Source of the DNA: Xiphydria camelus | Lineage: Eukaryota; Arthropoda; Insecta; Hymenoptera; Xiphydriidae | Length of the DNA stretch: 64,000 nucleotides | NCBI GenBank assembly: GCA_963678675.1 | Contig: OY783195.1 | Coordinates: forward strand, 15,728,143 to 15,792,142 | Direction: 5' to 3' | Part shown: positions 45,701-56,819 of the stretch, in pieces | Position numbering within the stretch: the first letter of the stretch is position 1 | Layout: each line of letters starts with the position of its first letter | The notes under the pieces: model-generated | The model's input: the letters and a program-made list of their open reading frames with translations, nothing else | Told to the model about the DNA's origin: nothing | The model's database searches: none | Translations under genes and position numbers: made by a program

Positions 45701-46227
45701 GGAAATTACAAAATATCACCATTTACACCCTGCAAAGTACGTTTTTGTAAGTAACTTTTCCGTAACATTCCTCCCAGGTAACAAACTAACGTGAAATTAA
45801 CGTCATTTTTTGGTCAGATCTGGTCATAGACGACGTCAGTAAAAAACGTATAAATGACGTTAAAAGTACGTTCGAAAGTCACATCCCACTGACGTCATTT
45901 AATGACGTCTTTCTAACGTTCTTTATAGGTTTGTTCCTGCAGAGAATCCGTGACTAATCCCTGACAGTTGGTGATTTGTACGTAGTGCGCATGTGCGGAC
46001 TTTGACTAGTCAGGGATTTCTGTTGGAACACCGAACGCACTGTACTCTAGTGGTGACGACAGTAATTAATTTTAGAAGAGAGCAAATCTAACCTTTTTAA
46101 TTTTCGACTAAGGTTATTGTTATTTTGTTTTATACACTACTAGTAGTGTAACAAAAATATGGATGAAAACTCAGGTACAAACAATAGAAAGGTAATACGG
46201 TTTGGCGAACAAGGGTTGCAAACGTAC

Positions 46228-47018
46228 AGTCAGTTAAGTAAGAGCGTGTATGGCATTATTCATAAAGAAATTATTCAACAATGTTTTTTTCCACGTACAT
46301 ACGTTTGACATGTTCCAAGGCAATGCGCAATTATGTTAATAATGAGTCCAATCACCACCATCAACAATCACTTGGCATCCCCGAGGCATAGTATCCACCC
46401 ATTTTTCGACGTATTCGCGGGGAAGTGCCTTCCAAATGCGTCGAATTTCTCAGGATAGCTACTTCACAGTGAACACGTTTTCATAAACAAGCAGAAGCTT
46501 GGACGAAAACGTGTCTTCACTGTGAAGCAGCTATCCCGAGAAATTCGACACATTTGGAAGGCACTTCCCCATAAATACGCTGAAAATTTGATGGATAGTA
46601 TGCCTCGGAGATGCCAAGCAATAATCGATGGTGGTAATTGAACTCATTATTAACCAAATTGTGCATTGCCTTCGACCATATCAAACGTATGTATACCGTA
46701 TGTCTGACAGCAAGCGCAACAGGAGCTGTGACCTGAAAATTTGACTTCGGCAGTGTTTGGAGGATGCTCGAGTCACTCATAAACGCTGCTCGCACAGCGT
46801 AAGGGCGAAAAGTGTCAAAATGTCTGATTTCTCGATAGCTGTCAATTATTTCTTATTTGTGAGTGACTTGAGCACCCTCCAAACACTGCCGAAGTCAAAT
46901 TTTAGGTTACAGCTCCTGTTGCGCTTGCCGTCAGACATACGGTATGTCGAAAGAAACATTGTTTAATAATGTCTTCATGAATAACGCCGCACACGCTCTA
47001 ACTTAACAGACTATACTT
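46228..47018. mobile_element. Palindromic Tc1-like remnant with nested family A element
   Basis: Layered inverted repeats: outermost GAGCGTGT...ACACGCTC, then TTATTCATNAAGA...ATGAATAA, then 46298-46695, a mirrored pair of Tc1 transposase C-termini. The plus strand reads SREIRHIWKALPHKYAENLM and SMPRRCQAII, the minus strand WKALPREYVEKWVDTMPRGC, both typical of the Tc1 3' end. Family A sequence at 46694-46944 fills the right side. No complete transposase. Confidence 0.65.
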
Positions 47019-47185
47019 ACAATCTCACGTCCTTCACAGAACGCTAATTGCCGGACGGATCGGAGTAAGCCATCCCCGCAGTGGCCAGCTTAATAAATAC
47101 CGCTATACATGGAATATGTATTGTAAAGGGGAGAAATAACGGATTCCATAGATAACCGTGTAGATCTGATACCTGGCTTGCCATG

Positions 47186-47400
47186 TACACCCGGGTTCAC
47201 GGATTTTGAACATAGTGACTTTTCAAAATGTCATATTTCAATATACTAACCAATGAATAATTAATTATCATGCTTTCATTAGCCAGGGCAAAAGCCGCAT
47301 TAGCTAATGAAAGTTTGACATTTAATTGCTAATTGGCTACTACGTTTTAAAATTACATTTTCAAAAGTCATTATGTTCAGAATCCGTGAACCCGGGTGTA
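47186..47400. mobile_element. Palindromic MITE, TACACCCGGGTTCACGG ends
   Basis: 215 bp with 30-bp-plus inverted arms, and a weaker related copy directly following (47399-47596, ending CCAGGGTGTACAC). No coding. Confidence 0.75.
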
Positions 47401-48094
47401 CACCCGAGGCCACGGATTCTTCTGGTTACTTTTGCAAAATGTTTCTATTATAGGTACTCTACATATTAATTACTCATTCAAATTTCTAACATTAGCATCA
47501 ACATCTATAGCAGAAATAATGGATTCGATTTTTCAACAGTACAAATAACAATTAACAAATTAATAGAGGGGGGGGGGGCAGTTTTACTTCGACCAGGGTG
47601 TACACAATATCCTACAACAAATTAGGACAGTTATTTTGAATTAATCTATTTCTCCAGCCTTATACCATACTTGTAAAACGCTTGCGTGCTGGTTATTCTC
47701 AGTATAGCGCTATACCGCGTTTATACTGTGTTTGTAAAACCCGCCCTCATTCATATGAGCAGCTAGTACGCATGCGTCGGACTGAAAGTTTCCTGACAAT
47801 CCGCAAACTTTTCTGACCGTCAGCAAACTCGTCTGACTCCTGCTGGAACAGCGGATTTGGAATCAGTGACTGTCACGTACTTCTTGTTGGAACGCGAGAA
47901 TCTTAATGCGCATGCGCCTGACGTCCGCTGACAGTCTCTGACTCCTGCAGGAACAAACCTTATGACGTTTAAGTTTAGCGATTTTCCCGGTAGCACACTA
48001 ACGTCGAAATGACGGTTTTTGAAGGACAGCTCTGACGGCAGATAACGAAAAATATAACGTGATTGTGTAAAAAATGTCGGCTCGGAAAGGTTAG

Positions 48095-48225
48095 GGCTGA
48101 CGTATATCTTTTCATCGTGAGCGGTCACCCATCCAACTACTGTCCGCACTTTTTGCTGCTTAACTTCGTCGATCGGTCGGTGTTTTCGAGTCCTCATCTG
48201 CTGCACGCTCCTGTGGTACTAAGTA
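48095..48225 (-). repeat. 5S-rRNA-like segment (SINE3-type fragment)
   Basis: On the minus strand the sequence reads CGAAGTTAAGCAGC and, 24 bases on, TAGTTGGATGGGTGACCGC, i.e. box A and box C of the 5S rRNA internal promoter at about their natural spacing, with further weak agreement upstream (GATGAGGACTCG...CCGACCGATC). The 3' third of 5S RNA is not kept. It lies in the EnSpm-like non-autonomous element, so it is a 5S-derived retrotransposon part or a captured 5S fragment, not a functional rRNA gene. Confidence 0.65.
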
Positions 48226-48783
48226 TTACTATTGGTGTTCATATGAAGTTTGATGAATAAATGTATGTTGCTTTTCCAGTCAATAAGAAAGAGCTTAAAT
48301 AAATAAGATTTTATAATTGTATTATTCTTTTCTCAACATTTTTCTAAATTTATGATTGCATCTTTTGATAAATATTCTTGCATAGACGCAAATTGATATT
48401 AATAAATAAATAATTTTATATGAATGTTTATAGAAACGACCGCAATATAAAAAATCTTACTTTTATTTATTACAAAAAAAACGTACTGGTAAAATGGTAC
48501 AGAGATATAAGAATCGAGAATTAAAGTAGACCACACTATACAAATATTTTTATATTATACATTATAAAAAAATAAAAAAATATTCAATGTATATTGTATA
48601 ATAAGTAGTTATTTTTAAATTTTATTACGACGTAAAAATAACGTCTTTTTAACGTCATATTTAAGGCGTCTTAAAGACGTTTCTTGAATGACGACATTAA
48701 AACGTCATTTTTTGGTAGAATGACGTCGCCGACGAAAAATGCCCTAAAAGTTACGTCAAGTTTACGTCAGCTTGCTACCTGGG

Positions 48784-49035
48784 CTGTGATATTTTACAAT
48801 ATTCGTGAACACTACCGTATGTTAGAAACATTCCTTTACTCATAATATATAGGTATTTCTCGATAAATTCGCGAATGTTGCAAAACATCATAGAAGCATT
48901 TCAGAATCATTACGTCGAAAGATCTCCTCGATAAGGTACAGCTCGATCAGATTGTACTTGTTAGGGCTGAACTATATGGGGTTTTTATAATTATTTTAGG
49001 ACCTCCCAGAAGAATACAGGTGCAGCAAAATATCG
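48784..49035. repeat. Family C modules
   Basis: Matches 35700-35960 (TACGTCGAAAGATCTCCTCG, then GGGTTTTTATAATTATTTTA). It directly precedes the protease-like fragment and so links that ORF to family C. Confidence 0.65.
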
Positions 49036-49342
49036 ATGCTCTGTGCTGGACATTTATTTACGAGTAAGGGCGAAATTTCAGCTGTGCATGCAAAAGGATT
49101 TCTTAAAACTATACCAATGGCTCGAGTTAATATATGTAACAACATATATACTGTCATAAGTGGTATCTTTACATGTGATGAAACAATTCGTCATGGTCAT
49201 TGGAAGAGTATACTTAGAGAGAGTTGAAGGTAAAACGTCTTCATGGATTTCTGTAGACGACCAAAATATAAGAAAAATCCGATGGTCTGTAAATTCGAAA
49301 GCGGTATATGTTTTATTTCTGCAAAATACTAAGGCAAAGTGA
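49036..49342 (+). pseudogene. Ubiquitin-protease (C19)-like C-terminal fragment
   Basis: Translation in two frames: ICNNIYTVISGIFTCDETIR, HGHWKSILRE, then after a one-base shift VEGKTSSWISVDDQNIRKI and SKAVYVLFLQ. The order of a GH(Y/W) motif, a W..VDD motif and an aromatic Y.LF end is that of USP-type peptidases, including those carried by insect mobile elements. The Cys box is not present. Assignment is by motif only. Confidence 0.4.
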
Positions 49343-49448
49343 AAAATATAAGGGGAAGATTTTAATTTTGTGGTAACAAAAAGCTATTCTTCTACATGTA
49401 CGTATTCTCCTCATGAATAAATTCCAAAAAGTAGTGAAATCCCCCACA

Positions 49449-50166
49449 AAAACAGATTCTCTGTAAAAAAGGCGGCATGTTCATTCAGTGCCAACAAAAA
49501 TTGATACGTAAAATACTCTCCAAAAAAGATTTGAAATAAATTAAGATCGCTATGTTCAAGATTTATGTATAAAAAGTAAAAGGCATCATTTTAAAGGAAA
49601 ATTATTGTAAATCAAGTTACTAAAAAATTCGACTAAAAAAAGTTATAAAAAAATTTTAATAAAAAAGAACTTGCCGCGTTTTTTACTTCAAAATAAAAAA
49701 TTCAGACAGAATTATACTCGATGTTTATGCACTTATGATTTTAAATAAATTCATACACTCTTATATGATACCACTAGTATACCGAATGTCGCACGGGAAA
49801 CCGATCAGGCGGGGGCCTTCTGAATTTCTCTGAATTTGACTTCGGCAGTGCAATTTATGAATTACTCTAGCACCGTCCAAGCACTGCCAATTATTCGGTA
49901 TAGTGGACAAAATATGAAAACTTAAACGCGGCAAGTTCTTTTTTATTAAAATTTTTTTATAACTTCTTTTAGTCGAATTTTTTAGTAACTTGATTTACAA
50001 TAATTTTCCTTTAAAATGATGCCTTTTACTTTTTATATATAAATCTTGAACATGGCGATCTTAATTGATTTCAAATCTTTTTTGAAGAGTATTTTATGTA
50101 TCAATTTTTGTTGGCACTGAATGAACATGCTGCCTTTTTTTACAGAGAATCTGTTTTTGTGGGGGA
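49449..50166. mobile_element. Palindrome with 230-bp arms
   Basis: Arms 49449-49675 and 49920-50166 are nearly identical inverted copies (AAAACAGATTCTCTGTAAAA, ATTAAGATCGCTATGTTCAA). The 240-bp centre contains a family A fragment (TTGACTTCGGCAGTG). Confidence 0.75.
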
Positions 50167-50539
50167 TTATATACCTACAATAATTAAAAGACCACTTTTT
50201 CACAAAAGGAACTTTATTTTCACACAATCAAATCAAATATACCTAATCAAAAAAATAATACAATTCTAATTGTAAGAAAATCAAAATCATGTTGCAATGC
50301 CATATTGAAAAATTCAAACAAAAAATTATAAAAAAGATACAGAAAACTTTGTAAATCTCCATTTTTTAGGTTTTGAGGGGCCTGCTAGACTCTCCTCCAT
50401 TTTATATCCGCAAAAGTACTAATATTTCGAGACGGCGAAAATATTACAAGTTCCGATTTCCTTATGACACGTTCACTATGGTACATGCACCCACTATCAA
50501 TACTAAACTCATACTGACGAGTTGGGAAGCAACAAGTTA
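50167..50539. other. Unassigned AT-rich stretch
   Basis: No gene or repeat recognised apart from the tail of the previous palindrome's flank. Confidence 0.3.
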
Positions 50540-50619
50540 GTGTCACCGAAAGGTGCCATGTGCACTCGGGTATGAAACCCTATGGCGCCTATAGGTCCCA
50601 TGCGCAGTGAAAGTGTTAA
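50540..50619. mobile_element. piggyBac-like right end
   Basis: Ends GCGCAGTGAAAGTGTTAA, with palindromic GGCGCCTATAGG and GTGCAC just inside; the counterpart of the end type at 33141 and 63651. Confidence 0.5.
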
Positions 50620-51050
50620 TTCAACTTAGGAGACGCCAGGGGCGCCTATTCTTAGAATTTTCAAAATGTTGATAGCGGAGTAGTAACCCCTAACAATGTT
50701 CAACAATTAATTCCAGGCGAACTATCAAAGGTACGAGTATGAATATTAACTTACTCAACTCAGCTTGAGAGATACTACCTAGTGGTGCCTATTTTCAGAA
50801 TTTAAAAAATCTTAACAGGGGGTAGTTACCCTTAATAACAATGTTTTGTAATTAATTTGAGATAAATTAGCGAAGCTAAGACAGTGTACAAGAGCTCTTT
50901 CGAAGAAGATTAGAAAACTCTACGCGCGCGGTCGCCTATTTTTAGAATTTCTAAAATCTCGACAGGGGAGTAGTTGCCATTAATAACAATGTTTAGCAAA
51001 TAATTCCGGACAAACTAACGAAGCTACAAGTATGAGCACTAGCTTACTTA
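50620..51050. repeat. Diverged satellite, about 147-bp unit
   Basis: About three units with recurring GTAGTTACCCTTAATAACAA, ATTCCGGACAAACTA and GAAGCTACAAGTATGA. The array continues at 54112-54300, the TTA-flanked element being inserted between. Confidence 0.65.
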
Positions 51051-51313
51051 CAAGGGAAGTTAGGGAACCCGGAAATTCAGAAAATTCCGCAATACCGTGT
51101 GCAAGTAGAGTAGTTCAAGCGTAATACAAAAATACATTTCATTGGTGCCATATTACGGTTTTAAGGGGTGAAATCATCCCTTGAAAAAAATGCAGATTTT
51201 TCTTCTTCACGGAATAACTCCCGAACGGTGAAAGATAAGGGAAAAAAGTTGAAATAAAAGTTTTATGGGTTTTCTCGATCTATAAAACTGGTGCGAAAAA
51301 ATTCTGGAAAAAA

Positions 51314-51826
51314 TTATGACTTCCTCATCATTCCTTGTTCATCAAATATAGATGGTGGATATGGAGCCAATTCATATGTAAAGTAATTTCTGAGTTCGTA
51401 TTCTGTTTTTTTATGAAATGAGATTCTCCTGAAAATGGTGTACAGGTCTACTGGCACTACTTCGTCATACAACTTTACACCGCTGGTGAAGCCTTGCATT
51501 GGTAACATTCTTTTCTTTCCAGAGAACTTCACTTGACCAAAATTGCTTCCAATAATGCTTTCGAGACTGGAATTTCCGATTTAGTCTGACAGATGGCAAT
51601 TTACGTTTTCATCCCCTACAACTCCAGTAGACAGTGACATTACGTACTTCCCTACTGGAAAGGGATTGTGGTAAAGGAACCAGTCTACGAATTTCTTGCA
51701 GTCACTGTTATCTCTAGTTATTCTGGATAACCTTGCATCTACATGTTGTTCAGTAGTGCAGAATGAAACACCACAAAAGGTATTTCGATCGCGATGACAC
51801 TGAGCGGTAGGGGAATCAATATTCAT
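51314..51826 (-). pseudogene. Mobile-element protein fragment with LSLSTGVVG motif
   Basis: Two frames. The first (51826-51581) has RDNSDCKKFVDWFLYHNPFP and MSLSTGVVGDENVNCH; the second (51532-51314) KFSGKKRMLPMQGFTSGVKL, VPVDLYTIFRRISF and YELAPYPPSIFDE. This order is that of a protein common in insect and other invertebrate mobile elements, of unknown function, of which this is a middle part. A shift near 51560 separates the halves. Confidence 0.5.
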
Positions 51827-52473
51827 AATTCGAACTATCGTTTGCCGGAACAGCGTGAATAACTAAAACTTGAAAATTTATAATTTAGCCTCACATAAAC
51901 GATGAATAGCGAGCAAGATACACACACACTTCTCGGTGAAAGAACTTTTCAACCGCGACACGGCCATGACTCGAGCGACCCGGCTGCTGCGAAGAGATGT
52001 ATAGCAAGGGAGGGGGAAGAGGAATGCAGCTTACGTATATCTGATACAGCATTCGCTGCAATATAAACTCCAAATACAGAATAATTTCATATAATACATT
52101 TCACGTAATGGAAATAAGATTTAAAACTCCAAAAAATATGATTTTTCCTTCAAGAATTGGATAATGGTTGTTTTTTAAACATGCATATCGTCCATACTAC
52201 TTGACTGAATGTCAAATATTTGGTACTCATTCGATGTAGAATTTTATGTACTTTAATTTATAAAAGAATAAAATTTTTCTATAAATGCATAATTTAGGAG
52301 TTATTAGTGAAAAACTGAAAAAAGTCCAAAAATGTCGAGGTTTTTGGGACACCCTGTATAGAGTACAAGCAGAAAATTGGTGCAATCATTAAAAAACTCT
52401 TTTTACATGAAAAGATTAAAAATATTTTCAAGCTTTCCCCGAATTATTTCGCCTACACCCCCTTTTTTGGCCT

Positions 52474-53010
52474 ATGTGGCCTGGCCTATTACCGAATATT
52501 GGCCATAAAAGCATGCTACTACTCGACTCATGGATGGGGCATTGTTCGAGTCAGCTAGAGACGTTGATCCCACAAGACAAAGAAGTACAGTTTTCAATGA
52601 TTCCGAAAAAAACGACTAGCATCATTCAACCTTTAGATGTATTTGGATTCTGGATTTGGAAGAATTTCGTTCGAACATTTTCTGATAATGTACTTCTTCA
52701 AGAGAAAGATATTAGTTTGCACTCGCGCAATGAAATAATTAAATTGCAATCATTATCACACAACCAGCTTTCGTCGCCTAGGTTTAAAAATCTTTTCCGA
52801 TATGCTTGGTTCAAAAGCGGATATCTAGAAACGCATCCCGGTGAATTTCAAAACCCTGTAGATTTTTGTTACTTTAGGAGTGTAAAGCATATACCCAGAT
52901 GTCGTATTTGTGGAGAAGTTACTTTCATATGCTGTGCATGGTGTGCCGAGTATTTCTGTTTTGAACATTTTTATGAACAATATCACTACTGTACGAATTA
53001 TAATCCGTAA
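52474..53010 (+). pseudogene. Second pogo-like transposase C-terminal half
   Basis: Reads NIGHKSMLLLDSWMGHC, TTSIIQPLDVFGFWIWKNFV, SHNQLSSPRFKNLFRYAWFK and CRICGEVTFICCAWCAEYFC. Clearly related to the transposase at 39553 but well diverged, so a different subfamily. The second and third catalytic Asp are present; the N-terminal half is not. Confidence 0.7.
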
Positions 53011-53114
53011 TTTTAGTGTATATTTGCCGTTTTCTACCATTACAACTGTTCTAATGTATAATCTATTAATAAAATATGTACAATAGATACAAATATTTTG
53101 TTTATCAGGATTCA

Positions 53115-53136
53115 TTGAATGAATGAATGAATGAAT
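53115..53136. repeat. (TGAA)n microsatellite
   Basis: About five perfect TGAA units. Confidence 0.9.
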
Positions 53137-53251
53137 TCGTTTATTTATATGTCATAATTTGATTAATGTAAATGCGGATAAGCTACATCTTCTAGTCAAA
53201 AATATGTATGTATAGTATAAATATAATAATCATAAAACGTACTTACATAAG

Positions 53252-53521
53252 ATTTTTAACGAATGATGAAGGGATATCTCACCAGCATGCAGTGATAATA
53301 GTCACGAGTCAAACACGTTCACGTTATGCAAAACGTTATCGGCGTCAATGTCGACATAGATCCTGCGTCATTCAACGTTACATAATATTTTTAACGAATG
53401 ATAAAGGGATATCTCACCAGCATGCAGTGATAATAGTTACGAGTCAAATACGTTCCCGTTATGCAAAACGTTATCGGCGTCAATGTCGACATAGATCCTA
53501 CGTCATTCAAAACGTTATCAT
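53252..53521. repeat. 135-bp tandem duplication
   Basis: Two copies, starting ATTTTTAACGAATGAT at 53252 and 53387, about 95 percent alike. Both remain open in one plus-strand frame, but the translation shows no known domain. Confidence 0.85.
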
Positions 53522-54111
53522 TGAGGTTCATACGATATCTTATTTGTGTTGTTTGAAAAATACATGCCATATATTGATTCATTTCAATAAGTTTCATTTT
53601 TCATGTAATTGTAAGTACGTGTTTTGCTAAAATAATTAAAAATGTATAAAATATATGTAAATAAAAACTCCAAAATAGAGTACGTATGTACGTATACTAG
53701 TGTATGTATGTTTTCTAAATTAAAAAAAAGGATAAATAATAAACTAGGGATGTGTGGAAAGAGGTCATTGAGGGGTATTTTTACATAAACTTAAGAAATC
53801 CAAAAACCCATTTTTATGGGTCGGTGGTGGGGGTAACTTAAAAAAAAATGTTTCCACAATTGTTTCGCACCAGTTTTATAGATCGAGAAAAACCATACAA
53901 CTTTTATTTCAACTTTTTTTCCCTTATCTTTCACCGTTCGGGAGTTATTCCGTGAAGAAGAAAAATCTGAATTTTTTTCAAGTGATGATTTCACCCCTTA
54001 AAACCGTAATAAGGCACCAATGAAATGTATTTTTGTATTACGCTTGAACTACTCTACTTGCACACGGAATGGCGGAATTTTCTGAATTTCCGGGTTCCCT
54101 AACTTCCCTTG

Positions 54112-54300
54112 TTAGTTCGGCTTGAGAAATGCTAGGTGCGTCTGTTTGGAATTTAGAAAATCCCAACAAGGGTTAGTTACCCTTAACAACAATGTTTAGC
54201 AAATAATTTCGGACAAACTAACAAAGCTATGACAATGAACAACAACTGCTTAGAAAACCCTACGTGTAATTATTTTTAGAATTTCCTTAATCCTAATCGT
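54112..54300. repeat. Satellite continued from 50620-51050
   Basis: Resumes with GTTCGGCTTGAGAAATGCTA and contains GGGTTAGTTACCCTTAACAA and AATTTCGGACAAACTAAC. Confidence 0.65.
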
Positions 54301-55242
54301 CGATGCATTCGAGGTAGGATAAGGAGCCGTTTACATGTTACGTCATACAATTTTAGGCCTTTTTCGATAACTCCCTCCCTCTTTGTCAGTTTGTCAAAAA
54401 TTTAAGTCCCCTACTCCCTTTCTGTGACACTACAAGAATTAGTATAGGTCTGTAAATATAATATTTATATTTTTTTTAAATGTCTAATGTTTGGAATTTG
54501 CTTGAATTATTGTTATATTGCCAAGAATAGTAAAAAACGAGTTATTTATAATATACTGTGGCGGCTACGCCACGGCACGGACACTCGCGTCGAGCGCAGC
54601 GCTACCTGACCGGTACCGTTAGGCGCTAGCCGGACGGAAATACCTCAGGAGCTACGGGACGCGGACAGGTCATCATCCGATAACTCACAGCCGACCGTAC
54701 CGGCCAACGGTGCACCCCAGCAGAGAGCGCTGTGATTGGCTCGGCGCTAGGAACGAGCACCGAACATAGACTAGACAAGAAGGGTCACTCCGCGTCGGTA
54801 CTTTGAAGTTGGGACTACAGAGGCGAGCCGCGTTGCTGGACGCCACATGTTCGGTGTCGGCGTTTACGGTACTTCGTGAGCGACTACACCGGGTGGCGAG
54901 TAGAAATGAATTTTGAAGTATCGGTAGAATTTAATTATTTATTAAACTGTTCAATCGAATTTTACTTTTATTAAAATAAGACTATATAATGTTATTAGTT
55001 CCCTTAAATATAAGCAATGATATAATAGAAACAATAGATATTTAAAACCTCAAAAGTAATAGTGTTTAATAACGTATATATAATATAATACAACAGGTAT
55101 ATACATAAAAATACAAAGGTAGTTGAATTTTGAACGAAAATAATTTTAACAGAAATCCAAAATTATTATATTTAAAGCACCACGCAGGAATAATACTATG
55201 CAATTAACGTCACCAATCAACCATAATAATTGTGTTTCATTA
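54301..55242. other. Unassigned, with a 32-bp inverted repeat arm
   Basis: A GC-rich patch (54545-54910) carries at 54759-54790 a 32-bp segment whose exact inverted copy is 55708-55739 (ACCGAACATAGACTAGACAA and onward). No gene recognised. Confidence 0.4.
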
Positions 55243-55548
55243 TTAACCGCTTAACTTAAAAGCCCGAGATAACTCGGGCTTTTAATTCTTGCATAAACTT
55301 AAAAGCCCGAAAATACTGGTGTATCATGAAAATATCCTGTTTATAATTTTTTCCCTAAATACGAGTATACTCGGGATTTTAATATAACCTTCCTTGAATA
55401 TTATTTAATTACCCCTTGCATTAATTAATTAGTGACATTATTGTTTGCAATAATCTATATTCATAATAAAGTTTGAAATTTAGCAATTAAAAAAATTGGA
55501 AAAATATGGACAACGTTTTACAAAATAATTGTTAAATTAACCGGTTAA
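55243..55548. mobile_element. piggyBac-like MITE with internal hairpins
   Basis: TTAA at 55243-55246 and 55545-55548; ends CCGCTTAA and TTAACCGG (inverted). Subterminal AAAAGCCCGAG...CTCGGGCTTTT at 55258-55284 and a second AAAAGCCCG at 55311. Similar layout to the end at 63651. Confidence 0.55.
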
Positions 55549-56354
55549 ACACACCGGTATAATCCGATCGTCAATGCCCCCGCGCGATATGTACGACACC
55601 CCGTATAAGACTTCCGCCACCGCGCGCGCTGAAAATACCCCAAAATCTCCCAAAAAAGAGTGGCGACAGAGAGTAAGCGAGACAAGCAACACTGGAGGCG
55701 TGGCTTAGAGTGACCCTTCTTGTCTAGTCTATGTTCGGTGGAACGAGCTAGCGCATAAGAGACGGCTCGACCAGCTCGGGGGGAGAGCAGTCTTCGCCCT
55801 TCTACCACCGAGCCAACATGGCTGCGCCAGCGCCCTTGAGCCGACCAGGAGGTCGCATCGGGACCATCGAGCCAGCGCCATCGTACACGGAGCCGACCCG
55901 GAGGACGCGTTCGCTCGTTTCCGTCCTTCGACTTCCGACCGGCGTCGCCGAGCCGATCGCCCGGATACAGATTCGCATAGCATCGACAATACGAATTATC
56001 AATAATATACTAATTTGTTAATCTGTATTTATTTAAAAAAAGCTTTGTAGCGACTAGACAATTAGAACATTGAGAAATAATGAACTACTGCAGTTTATAA
56101 AAGAACGTTTCGTACGAAAAATGTAATTTTTTTTCTTTTGCAATATTATGCTGTGTTATCTAAAACTCGCAATGTCATAAATGCAAGCCCCCTTCCCCTT
56201 CCCCTCCCCCATATCACATTTCGTGACATTTTCATGGACTCCTCACCCCTCAAAGTGTGATGTAATATGTGAAGAGCCCCTAACTAAGGGGTAAAAAAGT
56301 ACTAAACGCAGGACACATACCTTTCTCCATACAAAAATACAAGTTTTATTAAAT
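55549..56354. other. Unassigned, GC-rich patch
   Basis: Contains the inverted arm 55708-55739 and, at 55818, an ATG with 67 arginine- and alanine-rich codons of no recognisable family. Low confidence for coding. Confidence 0.3.
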
Positions 56355-56700
56355 ACTAGCCGTACCCTGCTACGCATTGCTGTGGCTCAGTCTGAATAAA
56401 TGGAAAAGAAAAAAAATAGCCCAGTAACTTTAGTTTCACTTCTCAAAAATTCGCAGCAAGCAGGATTTTTGCATACACCTTCATTGAAGCATTACAAATA
56501 ACGTGTAAAAAGTTCCCATCGATATCGTGTACGCTTCAAAAGTTATACAGGGGTCAAAGGTCAAAAAATTGGCTTTTCATTATTTTCTCGCTTGAGTTTG
56601 GTCGGATGATAATTTTTGTAGTTACAAAAGTTGTAGATAAAAAAATACTCTACAAGAAAGGTTCTTTACATTTTACACGTAGGAGTTACCGTTTCCACGT
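56355..56700. repeat. Insect dispersed repeat (CTAGCCGTACCCTGCTACGC)
   Basis: This opening motif followed by GCTGTGGCTC and CAAAAGTTATACAGGGGTCA is a frequent end of insect non-autonomous elements. No coding sequence and no second end assigned. Confidence 0.4.
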
Positions 56701-56819
56701 TACACGCCGCACAAAGAATCAACGTGATGAAATAGTGCTAATAGCAGATGAATCATAATGCGTCAAAGTAAACAACCTCGAGGCGCAGTAGGGATCATCT
56801 GTCACGTATTATAAAGCAA

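Larger units (their letters stand above)
45927..47960. mobile_element. Nested element with AGGTTTGTTCCTGCAG ends
   Basis: Perfect 16-bp ends, TAT at 45924-45926 and 47961-47963. Subterminal CTGACTCCTGCNGGAACA motifs repeat near the right end (47836, 47940). At 46159 an ATG opens about 40 codons (MDENSGTNNRKVIRFGEQGL), perhaps the start of a lost gene. The interior is filled by a Tc1 palindrome, a family A element and a MITE. Superfamily unclear. Confidence 0.6.
45773..48783. mobile_element. Non-autonomous EnSpm-like element, CT target duplication
   Basis: Ends CCCAGGTAACAAACTAACG and, on the right, CCCAGGTAGCAAGCTGACG when complemented; then ACGTCATTTTTTGG motifs as in the 10642-17949 element. 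The family C copy at 35685 gives the empty site, so CT at 45771-45772 and 48784-48785 is duplicated. An internal CCCGGTAGCACACTAACG at 47986 is a third end, so two elements may be fused. No transposase; contains nested insertions and a 5S-like segment. Confidence 0.7.
51051..54111. mobile_element. 3.1-kb element with TTA target and 250-bp inverted ends
   Basis: Ends CAAGGGAAGTTAGGGAACCC, arms to 51300 and from 53860. TTA lies on both sides; the satellite unit near 50750 shows the uninterrupted site. Inside: a minus-strand STGVV-type frame and a plus-strand pogo-like fragment. TTA duplication suggests a PIF/Harbinger-type end, but the pogo fragment inside argues that the content is mixed. Confidence 0.65.

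Noticed and set aside
48095..48225. A functional 5S rRNA gene
   Set aside because: Only the internal promoter portion is kept, the stem-forming ends are not, and it lies inside a transposon.
55258..55284. Looks like a bacterial intrinsic terminator
   Set aside because: It is a subterminal palindrome of a TTAA-flanked element in an insect-like sequence.
55818..56021. 67-codon frame starting MAAPAPLSRPGG
   Set aside because: GC-rich patch with frames on both strands; no homology recognised and no splice sites that extend it convincingly.
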